Part shown: piece after piece, positions 24,150 through 34,155 of the stretch | Position numbering within the stretch: position 1 is the stretch's first letter | Layout: the number at the start of each line of letters is the position of its first letter | Origin: Acidobacteriota bacterium | Lineage (GTDB): Bacteria; Acidobacteriota; Terriglobia; Terriglobales; Acidobacteriaceae | Length of the DNA stretch: 64,000 nucleotides | Reading direction: 5' to 3' | Assembly (NCBI GenBank): GCA_021813745.1 | Contig: JAKAJO010000022.1 | Span: 62,001 to 126,000 of the forward strand | Program-made: the position numbers and the translations under genes | Notes under the pieces: model-generated | The model's database searches: none | The model's input: the letters and a program-made list of their open reading frames with translations, nothing else | Told to the model about the DNA's origin: nothing

Positions 24150-26495
24150 GTGCGCATACTCACCCGCTACATCCTTGGCGAAATCCTCTCGCACACCGTG
24201 ATCGGGTGTGCGCTTTTTACGTTCATTTTGTTCATGCGCGACCTTCCCCACATTCTTGAAATGATGGTCCGCAATAGCTCTACGTTCACGAATGTGCTGG
24301 AAATCTTTCTCTTTACGCTGCCAAACACATTCCGAGTGACAATCCCTATGGCGGTATTGGTCGGCATTCTTCTCGGTCTCAGTCGATTGGCAGCCGACAG
24401 TGAAGTGATCGCCATGCGGGCATCCGGCCTAGGGGTGGGTTACTTCGTTAGGGTTGCGTCGATTGTCGCGGGCGCTGGAACTGTTCTAGGCCTCTTAAAT
24501 TCCATTTATGTAACTCCGCGCGCAAATCAAGCGATTCTAGAGATGCAGCAATCGCTCGCGACATCTCAGGCCTCGTATGAAATCCAGCCTCGCGTCTTCT
24601 ACGAAGATTTCAGAAACCGAGTGCTCTATGTGCAAGATGTGCGCGGCGGCACGGGAGCGGCAAATTGGCGTGAAGTCTTCATGGCCAACGTCGCTGATCC
24701 AACTACGCCGCTTATCACCACCGCCGCGTCAGCGACCGTCGTCAATGACTCTCCTCAGGAATTGCTGATGCGCCTGCGGGACGGTGCAGAGCACCAGACA
24801 GTCTTTGGCAGGCCAGAGCAGTACAACATTTCGACCTTTAGCACCACGGATCTACCCTTGACCCTGAATCCGCAAAGCAACATACGGCTTGGGAGACTCG
24901 ATACGTCGATCTACGCGATGCCAATGGCAACGCTGAAGCAACACGGGAGGGGCAAGGATGCCAATCGCTTTCTCATCGAATGGCATTCACGATTTGCATA
25001 TCCGACTGCCTGCATTGTGTTAATGCTGGTTGGCGTTCCTCTCGGCGTCACGTCACGACGCGGCGGCAAGAGCTCCGGCCTAGTCTTCACTCTCTTGTTG
25101 GTTCTCCTCTATTACGTACTTTCCTATACAGGCATTGCCCTGAGCAAACAGAATCGTCTATCCCCATTCCTTGGAGTCTGGCTCGCTAATATTTCCTTCG
25201 CCGGGGTTGGAACTTTCTTATTGTGGGAGATGGCAAATGGGGGTCGCGTTCTTAATGCGATTGCTACCTGGGCGCTGGGCATTTCTACAAAAGAGTCCGT
25301 CGCGCTCGAAACTCACAAATGGCCTCTCCGTTTTCTGCATCGTTTTCGCACTGCGAAATCACATCAAAAAGGACAAAGCGCATTTCCGCGTCTTCTGGAT
25401 TCATATGTCATTCGCGAGTTCCTGGGCGTATTCTCGCTCGTTCTAAGTACCTTCGTTCTATTGATGCTCGTATTTACATTCTTTGAGCTCGTCGGAGATA
25501 TCCTCCGCAATCACATCCGCCTTGAGACTGTAGGCGCTTACTTGATCAATCTGACGCCGAGCATGCTTTATCAGATTGCGCCCCTGGCTGTCTTGATTGG
25601 CGTTCTGGTTACCTTCGGCGTTCTGAACCGCAATAGCGAAATCATCGCGATGAAGGCAACCGGCATAAGCATCTACAGACTCGTAGTTCCAATCGTTTCG
25701 ATTGCTGCGATCTTGGCTGCTTGCCTCTATCTGTTTGATCAGTTTTATCTGCCGCAAGCAAATCGCCGGCAGGAGGCGCTTCGAAACACGATCAAAGGGA
25801 GACCGCCACAAACTTTCCTTCACCCCGAGCAGACGTGGATCTTCGGGGAAACTCCGGCCGGGCAGCCAAGTCAGATTTTCTATTATCAATTTTTTGACCG
25901 TGACCGAAATGAATTCGCCAATCTATCGGTCTTCGAAGTAGATCCAGCGACCTTTTCGTTAACGCGCCGTATCTTTGCGGCACGTGCATTTTGGAATGCT
26001 GATACAAGTTCATGGGTTTTTCAAAATGGCTGGAAGAGAGACTTTCATGGGGCAGAAGTAACTGAAGGCAGTTATCAGGAATTCAAGGAGCGGACCTTTG
26101 CAGAAATCACAGAGAGACCGAATTATTTTACAAAGGAAAGCCTCCAGTCTCAGGAGATGAATTTCGCACAGTTGAGTCACTATATCCAAGATCTTCGCCA
26201 GAGTGGATTTGACACGATGCGATTACGAGTAGCGCTTTGGCACAAGATTGCATATCCGCTGGTTACAGTAATTATGTCCATCCTTGCCATTCCCTTCGCG
26301 CTTTCGATGGGGAAGCGCGGATCCCTCACCGGTGTCGCGGTTGCAATTCTTCTGGCATTGGCATATTGGATCGTAGACGGCCTGTTCGGCGCGATGGGGA
26401 GCGTTAACGACATGCCCGCAATCGTGGCTGCATGGGCCCCGGATATCCTCTTCGCTCTTACGGGAGGATACCTCCTCCTTCGAACCTCAACGTAG
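24150..26495 (+). CDS. fused LptF/LptG-type permease (two YjgP/YjgQ modules in one ORF)
   Basis: 781 aa; both halves have YjgP/YjgQ features (ILTRYILGEIL...LGLSRLAADSEVIAMRASGLG and LDSYVIREFLGVF...LVTFGVLNRNSEIIAMKATGIS). Confidence 0.85.
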   Translation: MRILTRYILGEILSHTVIGCALFTFILFMRDLPHILEMMVRNSSTFTNVLEIFLFTLPNTFRVTIPMAVLVGILLGLSRLAADSEVIAMRASGLGVGYFVRVASIVAGAGTVLGLLNSIYVTPRANQAILEMQQSLATSQASYEIQPRVFYEDFRNRVLYVQDVRGGTGAANWREVFMANVADPTTPLITTAASATVVNDSPQELLMRLRDGAEHQTVFGRPEQYNISTFSTTDLPLTLNPQSNIRLGRLDTSIYAMPMATLKQHGRGKDANRFLIEWHSRFAYPTACIVLMLVGVPLGVTSRRGGKSSGLVFTLLLVLLYYVLSYTGIALSKQNRLSPFLGVWLANISFAGVGTFLLWEMANGGRVLNAIATWALGISTKESVALETHKWPLRFLHRFRTAKSHQKGQSAFPRLLDSYVIREFLGVFSLVLSTFVLLMLVFTFFELVGDILRNHIRLETVGAYLINLTPSMLYQIAPLAVLIGVLVTFGVLNRNSEIIAMKATGISIYRLVVPIVSIAAILAACLYLFDQFYLPQANRRQEALRNTIKGRPPQTFLHPEQTWIFGETPAGQPSQIFYYQFFDRDRNEFANLSVFEVDPATFSLTRRIFAARAFWNADTSSWVFQNGWKRDFHGAEVTEGSYQEFKERTFAEITERPNYFTKESLQSQEMNFAQLSHYIQDLRQSGFDTMRLRVALWHKIAYPLVTVIMSILAIPFALSMGKRGSLTGVAVAILLALAYWIVDGLFGAMGSVNDMPAIVAAWAPDILFALTGGYLLLRTST

Positions 26496-26556
26496 CTCTC
26501 AGCTGTTGGAAGAATGATAAACCGGCAAGACTTCCGAACCCTCGTACAATAGTGAT

Positions 26557-28308
26557 ATGCTGCGCGACCTCGCTCCCCTCTTCAGCTATATGCGGCGGTA
26601 CCGTTTGGGTTATGCATTGGGCATCGCTTGTGTTGTATGCACCAATGCGGTCTGGATTCTTTTTCCCAGGGTCCTGCAGGCAGCCATCGATGACTTGGAT
26701 CGCGGCGTGAGCCGCGCCATGATTTTCAAGTTCGCAGGCTTACTCGTCGCGATTTCCCTTATCAAGGGAATTTTTCTCTATTCCCAGCGTTGGGTCTTAA
26801 TTGGCATCTCGCGCAAGATTGAGTTCGATCTGCGCAACGATCTATTCCGCAAACTTGAATCGCAGGACTCAGCCTTTTATCGCCGCTTTCGAACCGGCGA
26901 TATCATGGCGCGCATGACAAATGACTTGAACGCGGTGCGCATGCTTCTGGGCCCCGCCCTCATGTACAGTGCCAATACGATCTTTTTCACTGTCGGTGCT
27001 CTCTTCTTTCTGCTTCGCATCAGTCCATTCCTGACACTTGTCGCATGGGCGCCAATGCCTTTAGCCAGTATCCTGGTCCAATACTTTGGCCGAAAGATTC
27101 ACGACAGATTCGAGAAGATTCAAGAGAGCTTTTCTGACATCTCTTCTCAGGCCCAAGAAAACTACTCTGGGGCTAGGCTTGTCAGAGCGTTTGCGCGCGA
27201 ACATTCCCAAATAGGAGAGTTTGAAAGACTCAATCTCCGCTATATCGCGCGCGCTCAGCGCCTTGTGCAGTTGATGGGTATGCTATGGCCAACGCTGGAG
27301 TTTGTTCTTGGTATCTCCATGGTCATTACCCTTCTAGTGGGTGGCCATTTGGTCATCAGTCATCAAATCACCCCAGGTCAGTTTGTTGCATTTAATACCT
27401 ACATGATTCTCCTGATCTGGCCCATTATTGCAGTGGGGTGGGTGATCAATTTGTTCCAGCGAGGCACTGCGTCAGTGAAGCGAATCGATGAACTGCTCCG
27501 TGCAGTTCCTCTAATTGATGACAGTCATGCTGATACCACAATCGATCCAGAAACAGTCCTGCAAGGCGAGATCGAATTCCGACACCTTAGCTTCAAGTAT
27601 GACCACACAGAGGTCCTACATGACATATCGCTTCGAATTCCAGCCGGATCGAGTCTTGCAATCGTCGGGCCCACAGGGTGCGGCAAGTCGACTCTTGTCA
27701 GTCTGCTCACAAGAACTCATGAAGCACCGGACAACACCCTCTTTATTGACAACCGGCCTATTCGCGCGTATCCCCTTGCAGTACTTCGACGCAACATCGG
27801 GGTTGTGCCCCAGGAAACGTTTCTCTTCAGTGAGACAATTCGCGAAAACATCGCGTTTGGCGCACCTGATGCTACGGACCAAGATCTTTCTCAGGCAATA
27901 GAAGCAGCCCACATCCGCAGGGAATTTCTCGAGTTCCCTCAAGGACTTGAAACTGTCGTTGGGGAGCGTGGAGTCACGCTCTCAGGTGGTCAAAAGCAAC
28001 GCTCCGCGATCGCGCGAGCACTACTAAAACATCCGGCAGTCCTCATTCTCGATGACGCACTTGCGAGCGTGGATACTTTTACGGAAGAGCAGATTCTGAA
28101 TGGCTTGAGAGATTTCACACAGGCCACAACCAGTATTCTCATCTCACATCGCGTATCGACGGTGAGAGGTGCAGATCAGATCGTTGTTCTTGACCATGGA
28201 CGGATTGTGGAAGCGGGAAATCACGAGGAACTCATTGCCCTCGATGGTTACTATGCGAGCCTGCATCAGAAACAGCAACTTGAAGAGGAACTGACCGTTA
28301 CGAGTTAG
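26557..28308 (+). CDS. ABC transporter, fused permease/ATP-binding (MsbA-like)
   Basis: Walker A GPTGCGKSTL, signature LSGGQKQR, Walker B VLILDDALASVD. Confidence 0.92.
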   Translation: MLRDLAPLFSYMRRYRLGYALGIACVVCTNAVWILFPRVLQAAIDDLDRGVSRAMIFKFAGLLVAISLIKGIFLYSQRWVLIGISRKIEFDLRNDLFRKLESQDSAFYRRFRTGDIMARMTNDLNAVRMLLGPALMYSANTIFFTVGALFFLLRISPFLTLVAWAPMPLASILVQYFGRKIHDRFEKIQESFSDISSQAQENYSGARLVRAFAREHSQIGEFERLNLRYIARAQRLVQLMGMLWPTLEFVLGISMVITLLVGGHLVISHQITPGQFVAFNTYMILLIWPIIAVGWVINLFQRGTASVKRIDELLRAVPLIDDSHADTTIDPETVLQGEIEFRHLSFKYDHTEVLHDISLRIPAGSSLAIVGPTGCGKSTLVSLLTRTHEAPDNTLFIDNRPIRAYPLAVLRRNIGVVPQETFLFSETIRENIAFGAPDATDQDLSQAIEAAHIRREFLEFPQGLETVVGERGVTLSGGQKQRSAIARALLKHPAVLILDDALASVDTFTEEQILNGLRDFTQATTSILISHRVSTVRGADQIVVLDHGRIVEAGNHEELIALDGYYASLHQKQQLEEELTVTS

Positions 28309-28312
28309 TCGA

Positions 28313-28783
28313 TTACGCCTCCCAGAGGATACTGGGGGGGACCTGTCTCAGCACTTCATCGCCACGTGCAGAATTAAGGCCAGCCGCTCGTGTCGGTAAC
28401 GAAAAGTGAGATGCATCTGAAACACTGCGCGACTCCACTGCAACCCGTTTCCATGCGTCCCTGACGGTACGGATGCAATCAATAGCGTGCTCAAACTTCT
28501 GTCGCGACGCGCTATGCGATGCCTGCAAGATCGTTGCAAATATCGCAATGTAGAATTCGCTAAGCGCTTTGGCGGGGCGCCCCCCAATATCCATGCGCAG
28601 CCGCGCCTGCAAATGAATGATTATGTCCAGTGCCCGCTTCACCGCAGCCCGGCGCGATTCCATGTCGCTCCGATCTGTTGCTTCTGCAGCAGCGTAGAGA
28701 AATCGGATCATGCCGTCGTAAAGAGCGATCACGAGGTCCACCGCAGAAGCTCCCTCCAGACAGTGTTGCTGATAGTCGATCAT
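28313..28783 (-). CDS. fliS: flagellar export chaperone FliS
   Basis: LVIALYDGMIRFLYAA...; located after fliD. Confidence 0.8.
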   Translation of the reverse strand: MIDYQQHCLEGASAVDLVIALYDGMIRFLYAAAEATDRSDMESRRAAVKRALDIIIHLQARLRMDIGGRPAKALSEFYIAIFATILQASHSASRQKFEHAIDCIRTVRDAWKRVAVESRSVSDASHFSLPTRAAGLNSARGDEVLRQVPPSILWEA

Positions 28784-28793
28784 ATGATCCCCT

Positions 28794-30473
28794 TCATCCG
28801 TTGGGGTTTTGGTTATAACCCGTCATCGCCGAGTAGATCTCATTAATGCCTTGAAGTTGCGAAGGTAGAGACTGCAGGATTTCGTTGGCGCTGTTCAGTT
28901 CTGCGGTGAGACTCTTCTGCTGGGAAGAGATCAGTGTATCTTCACGAGCCAGATCGGCATTGAGAGTCGACTCGACGAGATTGTTCGCATTCTGAGCCAG
29001 CTTGAGAATTCCACTTGCGTAACCTGCCCCAGAATTCTCCAGCATGTTTGAAAAGTTCATCCCCCAACTGTCCGCATTCTGGAAGAAGCCGACGACGCCA
29101 TCGAAATCCGTGTTCAGCAAAGAATCGAGCGAATTAGCGTCCAGCGTTAGCGATCCGTCATTGTTCACGCTGATCCCCAGGGCGGTGAGAGATGAAATAT
29201 CGGATGAATTTGCGTTGTAGTTCAATGCGGTACTTGTGGAATTATCCGTAATTGCCGACGTCACAGTCAGGCTACCCGACGATCCGGCTGTTCCCGAAAC
29301 GAGAACCAAGCGGGATCCCGTGCTATCGCTCACAACGCTTGCTGAAACTCCCATATCCGCCCCATTGATTGCTGAAGAGAGGCCAGAAAGCGTATTGTCC
29401 GTCGTGTTCAGCGTAATGGTATGAGCTGTGCCGGTGCCCACCTGGATTGTCACGGAACCGGAAAGCGTATCTCCGGCATTCGCGATCGGGCCCAGATAGC
29501 CGCTTGGATTCTGCACGTTGAGTCCGCCAAGAAGTTCCTGCTGCAGCAACGAGAGGGTTGGTGAACCAAAGAGTGGTTCGGGGGTTCCGGAACTGGTGGT
29601 GCTATGTTGCGTGTTGATCGCGCTGATGAGGGAGTTGTAATCAAAGACCATCGTTGAAACTGCACTTTCGACGCCGGTGTTGTAGTTGCCAATGACAACT
29701 TGAACCGGAGAACCAACTGTGCTGGTACTGAGCAGTTGAAAGGTCACCCCGGGGATCAGATTCGATACGGTGTTGGAAGCGCTGGCAAGCGTCACTCCAT
29801 CAACAACCAGTGAGGCATCTGAGCCGGTCACCGTCGAGGTATATGTCAGAGCTGCGTTGGAATTGCTGGTATCGACGATCGAGTTCGAGCTGATCGTGAC
29901 ATTCCCGTTTGCCCCTGAGGTATTGGAGACGATGCTGAGACGTGACCCGGTCGAGTCGGTCAAGACACTTGCCGTGACGCCTGCACCCGAGGCATTAATG
30001 GCAGTGGCCAGGCCGGCAAGCGTGTTGTTCGATGTCCCCAGCGTGATCGTTTCCGCGGCCCCGCTCCCGACCTGAATCGTAATTGCACCGGAAAGAACGT
30101 CACTGGCATTGCTAATCGCAGTCAGATATCCACTTGCAGTCTGCGCAAGACTATTCACTGAGATGGTGTGCGTTCCGGCTGTTGCAGAGGAGGAGGCCGA
30201 CGTGAGCTCCAGAACATTCGTGTTGGAACTCGAGCCAGTCTTTTGTGCAAGTACACCTTGAAAATCTGTGAGCGTGCTTAGAGCACTCGAAAGACTGGAA
30301 TACATCGTACCAAGACTCGAAAGCACAGTGTCCTGGCTCTGCAACGAGGCCAACTGATTCTTCCAGGGTGTCTCAACGTTCTGCAGATTGCTAACAATAG
30401 TGGCAACCGTGGCGCTGACGTCAAAGCCGGCTCCGCTGGTGGGAGAGCCAAAGCTCAGTCCTACTGTCCCCAT
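28794..30473 (-). CDS. fliD: flagellar filament capping protein FliD
   Basis: LSFGSPTSGAGFDVSATVATIVSNLQNVETPWKNQLASLQSQDTVLSSLGTMYSSLSSALSTLTDF; flagellin_IN-like repeats; C-terminal coiled region. Confidence 0.88.
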   Translation of the reverse strand: MGTVGLSFGSPTSGAGFDVSATVATIVSNLQNVETPWKNQLASLQSQDTVLSSLGTMYSSLSSALSTLTDFQGVLAQKTGSSSNTNVLELTSASSSATAGTHTISVNSLAQTASGYLTAISNASDVLSGAITIQVGSGAAETITLGTSNNTLAGLATAINASGAGVTASVLTDSTGSRLSIVSNTSGANGNVTISSNSIVDTSNSNAALTYTSTVTGSDASLVVDGVTLASASNTVSNLIPGVTFQLLSTSTVGSPVQVVIGNYNTGVESAVSTMVFDYNSLISAINTQHSTTSSGTPEPLFGSPTLSLLQQELLGGLNVQNPSGYLGPIANAGDTLSGSVTIQVGTGTAHTITLNTTDNTLSGLSSAINGADMGVSASVVSDSTGSRLVLVSGTAGSSGSLTVTSAITDNSTSTALNYNANSSDISSLTALGISVNNDGSLTLDANSLDSLLNTDFDGVVGFFQNADSWGMNFSNMLENSGAGYASGILKLAQNANNLVESTLNADLAREDTLISSQQKSLTAELNSANEILQSLPSQLQGINEIYSAMTGYNQNPNG

Positions 30474-30622
30474 GCATCCCTCCCTTGAATGCGGCCTGCA
30501 GCCTGCATGCCGATCACAGCCTGCGCGGATTAGAAGGTTCTCATTACTCAGATCGTACGTTTTAAGTCAAGGGTTGAAGGGCGCCTATGCAGACGCCCTC
30601 CAAGAGTTGAGTTGGTGCTGGA

Positions 30623-31897
30623 CTATTGAAGCAGCTTGGTCACTTCCTGTTGCAGGCTGTTGGCCTGCGCAAGCGCCGAAATGCCCGTCTGGCTGAGAAT
30701 CTCGTACTTGGACAGATTCGAAGAGGCCTGGGCATAGTCCGTCGCTTGTACCGCATTTTGCGCGGCAACAATGTTCTGTTGCTGTGTGCTGATGACCTGG
30801 CTGACTGAGTTCAAAGTATTGATCTGTGCTCCAATGTAGCCATCCTGGGCAGCGACGTAGCTGATCGCCGAATTCAGCGTCGTGAGCGCTGTCTGTGCGT
30901 CGGACTGCGTGCTGAGGTCGGTGACAGACAGATTGGCCGACTTGTCTCCCCCGGCCCCCGCAACGTACTCAATTGTGTTTGTGGCTTTGGTTGAAGCGTT
31001 GATGCTGGTGGTTGCACCTGAAGTCGTATCGCTCAAGGCTGTGGTACTCAGGGCGATCGATACGTTGGAATTTGTGTTGGTAAGAAGAATTCCCGTATCT
31101 CCTGTATTCACGCCGGTGATGCCGGTTGCACCGGCAGTTGTAAAGCTTGCCGTCACGCCAGGAATGCCGTCCTTGTTGATCTCCTGAATCAAACCGCTCA
31201 CTGAAGTTGCGTTCGTATCGATCGTGCTCGTGGTTCCATCGGCATTGGTGATGGTGAAAGTCAGCCCCCCTGTTAAGGCATCATTCTGGGCAGCGGCCTG
31301 TGTCAACACACCCCCGGTATCCTTCGATAAATCAACAAACTGTCCAGAGCTGCTCTGCTGCACAGTTCCACCTGCATCCCCAACGCTTGAGGAAGTCAGC
31401 TGTGCAAAGAATAGATTGTCAATGGAGGCGCTCTGCGTGGAGGAGTCGCCGGTGTAAACGCTCACGCCGGATGCGGAGCCGGTAAAGACCTGGTTCTGGT
31501 TGTAGGTTGTTGTCGAGCCGATGTTGTTAATTTCCGAAAGAATCGACTGGTACTCCTGGTTGGCCGCTGCCAACTGGGAGGAGTTAAGGGTGCCGTTGGA
31601 GGACTCAGTGGCCAACGTCACGGCACGGTTGAGCAGGTTCGTCACTTGCGAGAGAGCTCCATCTGCGACCTGCAGAAGACCGACCCCTTCTGTCGCATTG
31701 GTGGAAGATTGTGTCAGAGCCGTTGAGTTGGCTGCAAGGCCGTTGACAAGCGAGAGACCGGCGGCATCATCGGCTCCGGAGTTAATGCGGGAGCCTGAGG
31801 AGAGCTGCTGGAGGGTCTTGGATAGGTTATTGCTTGTGTTGTTGAGGTTGTTCTCCGCATAGAGCGCGTTCAGATTGTTCAAGACTCCGAGGGACAT
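30623..31897 (-). CDS. fliC: flagellin
   Basis: N-term NNLSKTLQQLSSGSRINSGADDAAGLSLVNGL and C-term IDxx...QNAVQATDYAQASSNLSKYEILSQTGISALAQANSLQQEVTKLLQ; AAGGAG SD. Confidence 0.93.
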   Translation of the reverse strand: MSLGVLNNLNALYAENNLNNTSNNLSKTLQQLSSGSRINSGADDAAGLSLVNGLAANSTALTQSSTNATEGVGLLQVADGALSQVTNLLNRAVTLATESSNGTLNSSQLAAANQEYQSILSEINNIGSTTTYNQNQVFTGSASGVSVYTGDSSTQSASIDNLFFAQLTSSSVGDAGGTVQQSSSGQFVDLSKDTGGVLTQAAAQNDALTGGLTFTITNADGTTSTIDTNATSVSGLIQEINKDGIPGVTASFTTAGATGITGVNTGDTGILLTNTNSNVSIALSTTALSDTTSGATTSINASTKATNTIEYVAGAGGDKSANLSVTDLSTQSDAQTALTTLNSAISYVAAQDGYIGAQINTLNSVSQVISTQQQNIVAAQNAVQATDYAQASSNLSKYEILSQTGISALAQANSLQQEVTKLLQ

Positions 31898-32022
31898 GGA
31901 CTGCTCCTTGTGAATGCTTAGTTTGCGGCCCTTCCCTTGCATGCTCGCCACTCAGGGTATGATGCTGGTCTTCATCGCTATTGGCTGCTGCGTGCTCGGC
32001 ATTGCCGCTGCATCTGGCCCCT

Positions 32023-32049
32023 TCATCGACCTTCACGGGTGAGACTTTA
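32023..32049 (-). promoter_or_regulatory. candidate sigma28 (FliA) promoter for flagellin
   Basis: Minus strand TAAA-N15-GTCGATGA versus consensus TAAA-N15-GCCGATAA. Confidence 0.55.
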
Positions 32050-32146
32050 CCCCGGCCGTTACAAATCCTCTTCTTCCTGTTTTGTTGACTCGGAACTCAA
32101 CCTTTCCAGCGTGTCGCCGATGAAAAGCTCGAAAGGGCCAATTTTC

Positions 32147-32449
32147 ATGATTGAACTGACACGCCTCAACGGAAGCCTCATGCTTCTCAACAGCGACCTG
32201 ATCAAAACGGCAGAGGCAGCGCCCGACACAATGCTCACACTCATCAATGGAGAGAAGCTGATCGTTCGTGAAGAACCAAGGGCAGTAGCAGAGCGAATTC
32301 TTGTGTATCGGGCGCGCCTGCTGGCTTCGGTGGCTCGCCAATTGTCTTCCCAGGCAGATTTACAACAGGTTGCTTCCCTTTCCAGCCTCGATCTGGAGCC
32401 GGATGGCATTCTCACCTCGCCCCCCACTAAACCGCTTTCATGCCGGTAG
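32147..32449 (+). CDS. FlbD-family flagellar protein
   Basis: MIELTRLNGSLMLLNSDLIKTAEAAPDTMLTLINGEKLIVRE; upstream of motA-motB. Confidence 0.85.
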   Translation: MIELTRLNGSLMLLNSDLIKTAEAAPDTMLTLINGEKLIVREEPRAVAERILVYRARLLASVARQLSSQADLQQVASLSSLDLEPDGILTSPPTKPLSCR

Positions 32450-32492
32450 AGAGAATTGCATACCTTCAAGCGTCAACCGTGTGGAGCGCAAA

Positions 32493-33269
32493 ATGGACAA
32501 GGCGAGCTTCTTTGGCATTCTGCTTGCGGTTACGGGGATTCTTGTTGGCCTTCTTATGGAAGGCGGACATATTGGTCAGATTCTGCAACCCACTTCTGCG
32601 CTCATTGTATTTGGAGGAACCCTCGGAGCTGTCCTGCTGCAATTTCCTCTGAATACAGTCTCTTGCGCTTTTGGGCAGCTGAGTCGCATCTTCAGGATGG
32701 TTGAAAGGAAGAGGGATGACACGATTGGAATGTTGGTGGCCTTCGCCAACAAGGCGCGAAAGAGTGGCGTTGTCTCACTTGACGCGGAATTGGCTACACT
32801 CCAAGATCCATTTCTACGGCAGGCATTGATGCTGGCTGTGGATGGAACCGAGCCTGTTGAATTGCGCAAAATGATGCGCTTAAACATGGATTCGACCGCA
32901 GAGTCCGAGGATCGATACCCCGCTGTTTTTGAATCTGCTGGAGGATTTTCACCGACGATCGGAATTCTGGGCGCAGTTCTTGGATTGATTCAAGTCATGC
33001 AGCATCTCGATAACATTCAAGAAGTCGGCCGAGGAATCGCAGTAGCCTTTGTCGCGACTATTTATGGCGTCGGTGCAGCAAACCTGTTTTTTCTGCCTCT
33101 TGCTGGAAAAATGCGGTTGCAATTGCGTGAAGAGCAGCAGCGCCGCGAGATGGTTTTGGAGGGGGTTATCTCCATATTGGAAGGCATGAACCCTCGCATG
33201 CTGGAAGTGAAACTTGAAGGATTCGTCGGTGCAAGCAAGAAAAGCAAGAATCGCACGCGAAAAGCATAG
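32493..33269 (+). CDS. motA: flagellar motor stator protein MotA
   Basis: MotA/TolQ/ExbB-type; FESAGGFSPTIGILGAVLGLIQVMQHL. Confidence 0.9.
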   Translation: MDKASFFGILLAVTGILVGLLMEGGHIGQILQPTSALIVFGGTLGAVLLQFPLNTVSCAFGQLSRIFRMVERKRDDTIGMLVAFANKARKSGVVSLDAELATLQDPFLRQALMLAVDGTEPVELRKMMRLNMDSTAESEDRYPAVFESAGGFSPTIGILGAVLGLIQVMQHLDNIQEVGRGIAVAFVATIYGVGAANLFFLPLAGKMRLQLREEQQRREMVLEGVISILEGMNPRMLEVKLEGFVGASKKSKNRTRKA

Positions 33270-33274
33270 CCCTC

Positions 33275-34099
33275 ATGAAAAGAAGACTCTCACACCAAAG
33301 TCGAGTCAGCCATGACCGGTGGCTGATCTCCTATGCTGATTTCATAACGCTCCTGTTTGGTCTCTTTGTCGTGATGTATGCCTTTGCAAAGTCTGGCGAG
33401 AAGAAAGAAGCACAAGTGTCCAGAGCCCTCGAAAGCGCTTTTCGCGTGATGGGAATCAATGCATATCTTCCCGAGCGCAATGCGAATCAACACAAAAACA
33501 TAATAGGAGGAACAAACTCAACGGTTCAGGTGCAAAAGGTGATAGTGGAAGATCTGGAATCATCCTCCAGAGCCCGCCATGATCTTGAGCAGATTCGCGA
33601 CAAGCTTCTTAAGCGATTGAAAGACGAAATGGACCACGGATCAGTCGGCATTGCGATGGGCCAGGACGGCCTGGTCATCAGCCTACGGGAAGCTGGTTTC
33701 TTTGACTCTGGTTCGGCGACGCCGAGAAATGGGACTCGAGTTGTTCTCGATGCGATCAGTGCAGTGCTTGCGGACAGCGGCATGCAAGTCCGGGTCGAGG
33801 GGCATACAGACAACGTTCCGATCCACGATGCACGGTTCGATTCCAACTGGGAACTCTCCGCTGCACGCGCTGCGGCGATCGCCCGCATGTTACTTGAGAT
33901 CCATGCCATCGCTCCGGGAGATCTTTCTGCGGCCGGCTATGGCGAGTACCATCCGGTTACTACAAATAACACCGCGGCAGGAAGGGCAAAGAACCGGCGC
34001 GTTGATTTGGTGATTTGTCCGCACACTAAAGTTGACTTCTCCATTGCGATGGGGGGTAGCTCATCTCAGGGATCGTGGAAGCGCATCACGGACCCATAG
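33275..34099 (+). CDS. motB: flagellar motor protein MotB (OmpA-like C-terminus)
   Basis: RWLISYADFITLLFGLFVVMYA; VRVEGHTDNVPIHDARFDSNWELSAARA. Confidence 0.92.
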   Translation: MKRRLSHQSRVSHDRWLISYADFITLLFGLFVVMYAFAKSGEKKEAQVSRALESAFRVMGINAYLPERNANQHKNIIGGTNSTVQVQKVIVEDLESSSRARHDLEQIRDKLLKRLKDEMDHGSVGIAMGQDGLVISLREAGFFDSGSATPRNGTRVVLDAISAVLADSGMQVRVEGHTDNVPIHDARFDSNWELSAARAAAIARMLLEIHAIAPGDLSAAGYGEYHPVTTNNTAAGRAKNRRVDLVICPHTKVDFSIAMGGSSSQGSWKRITDP

Positions 34100-34155
34100 G
34101 GTAAATCGTTCGCGCTTTGCCTTCGATGAGCGAGTTCAATGGCTGGTCGTCAAGG

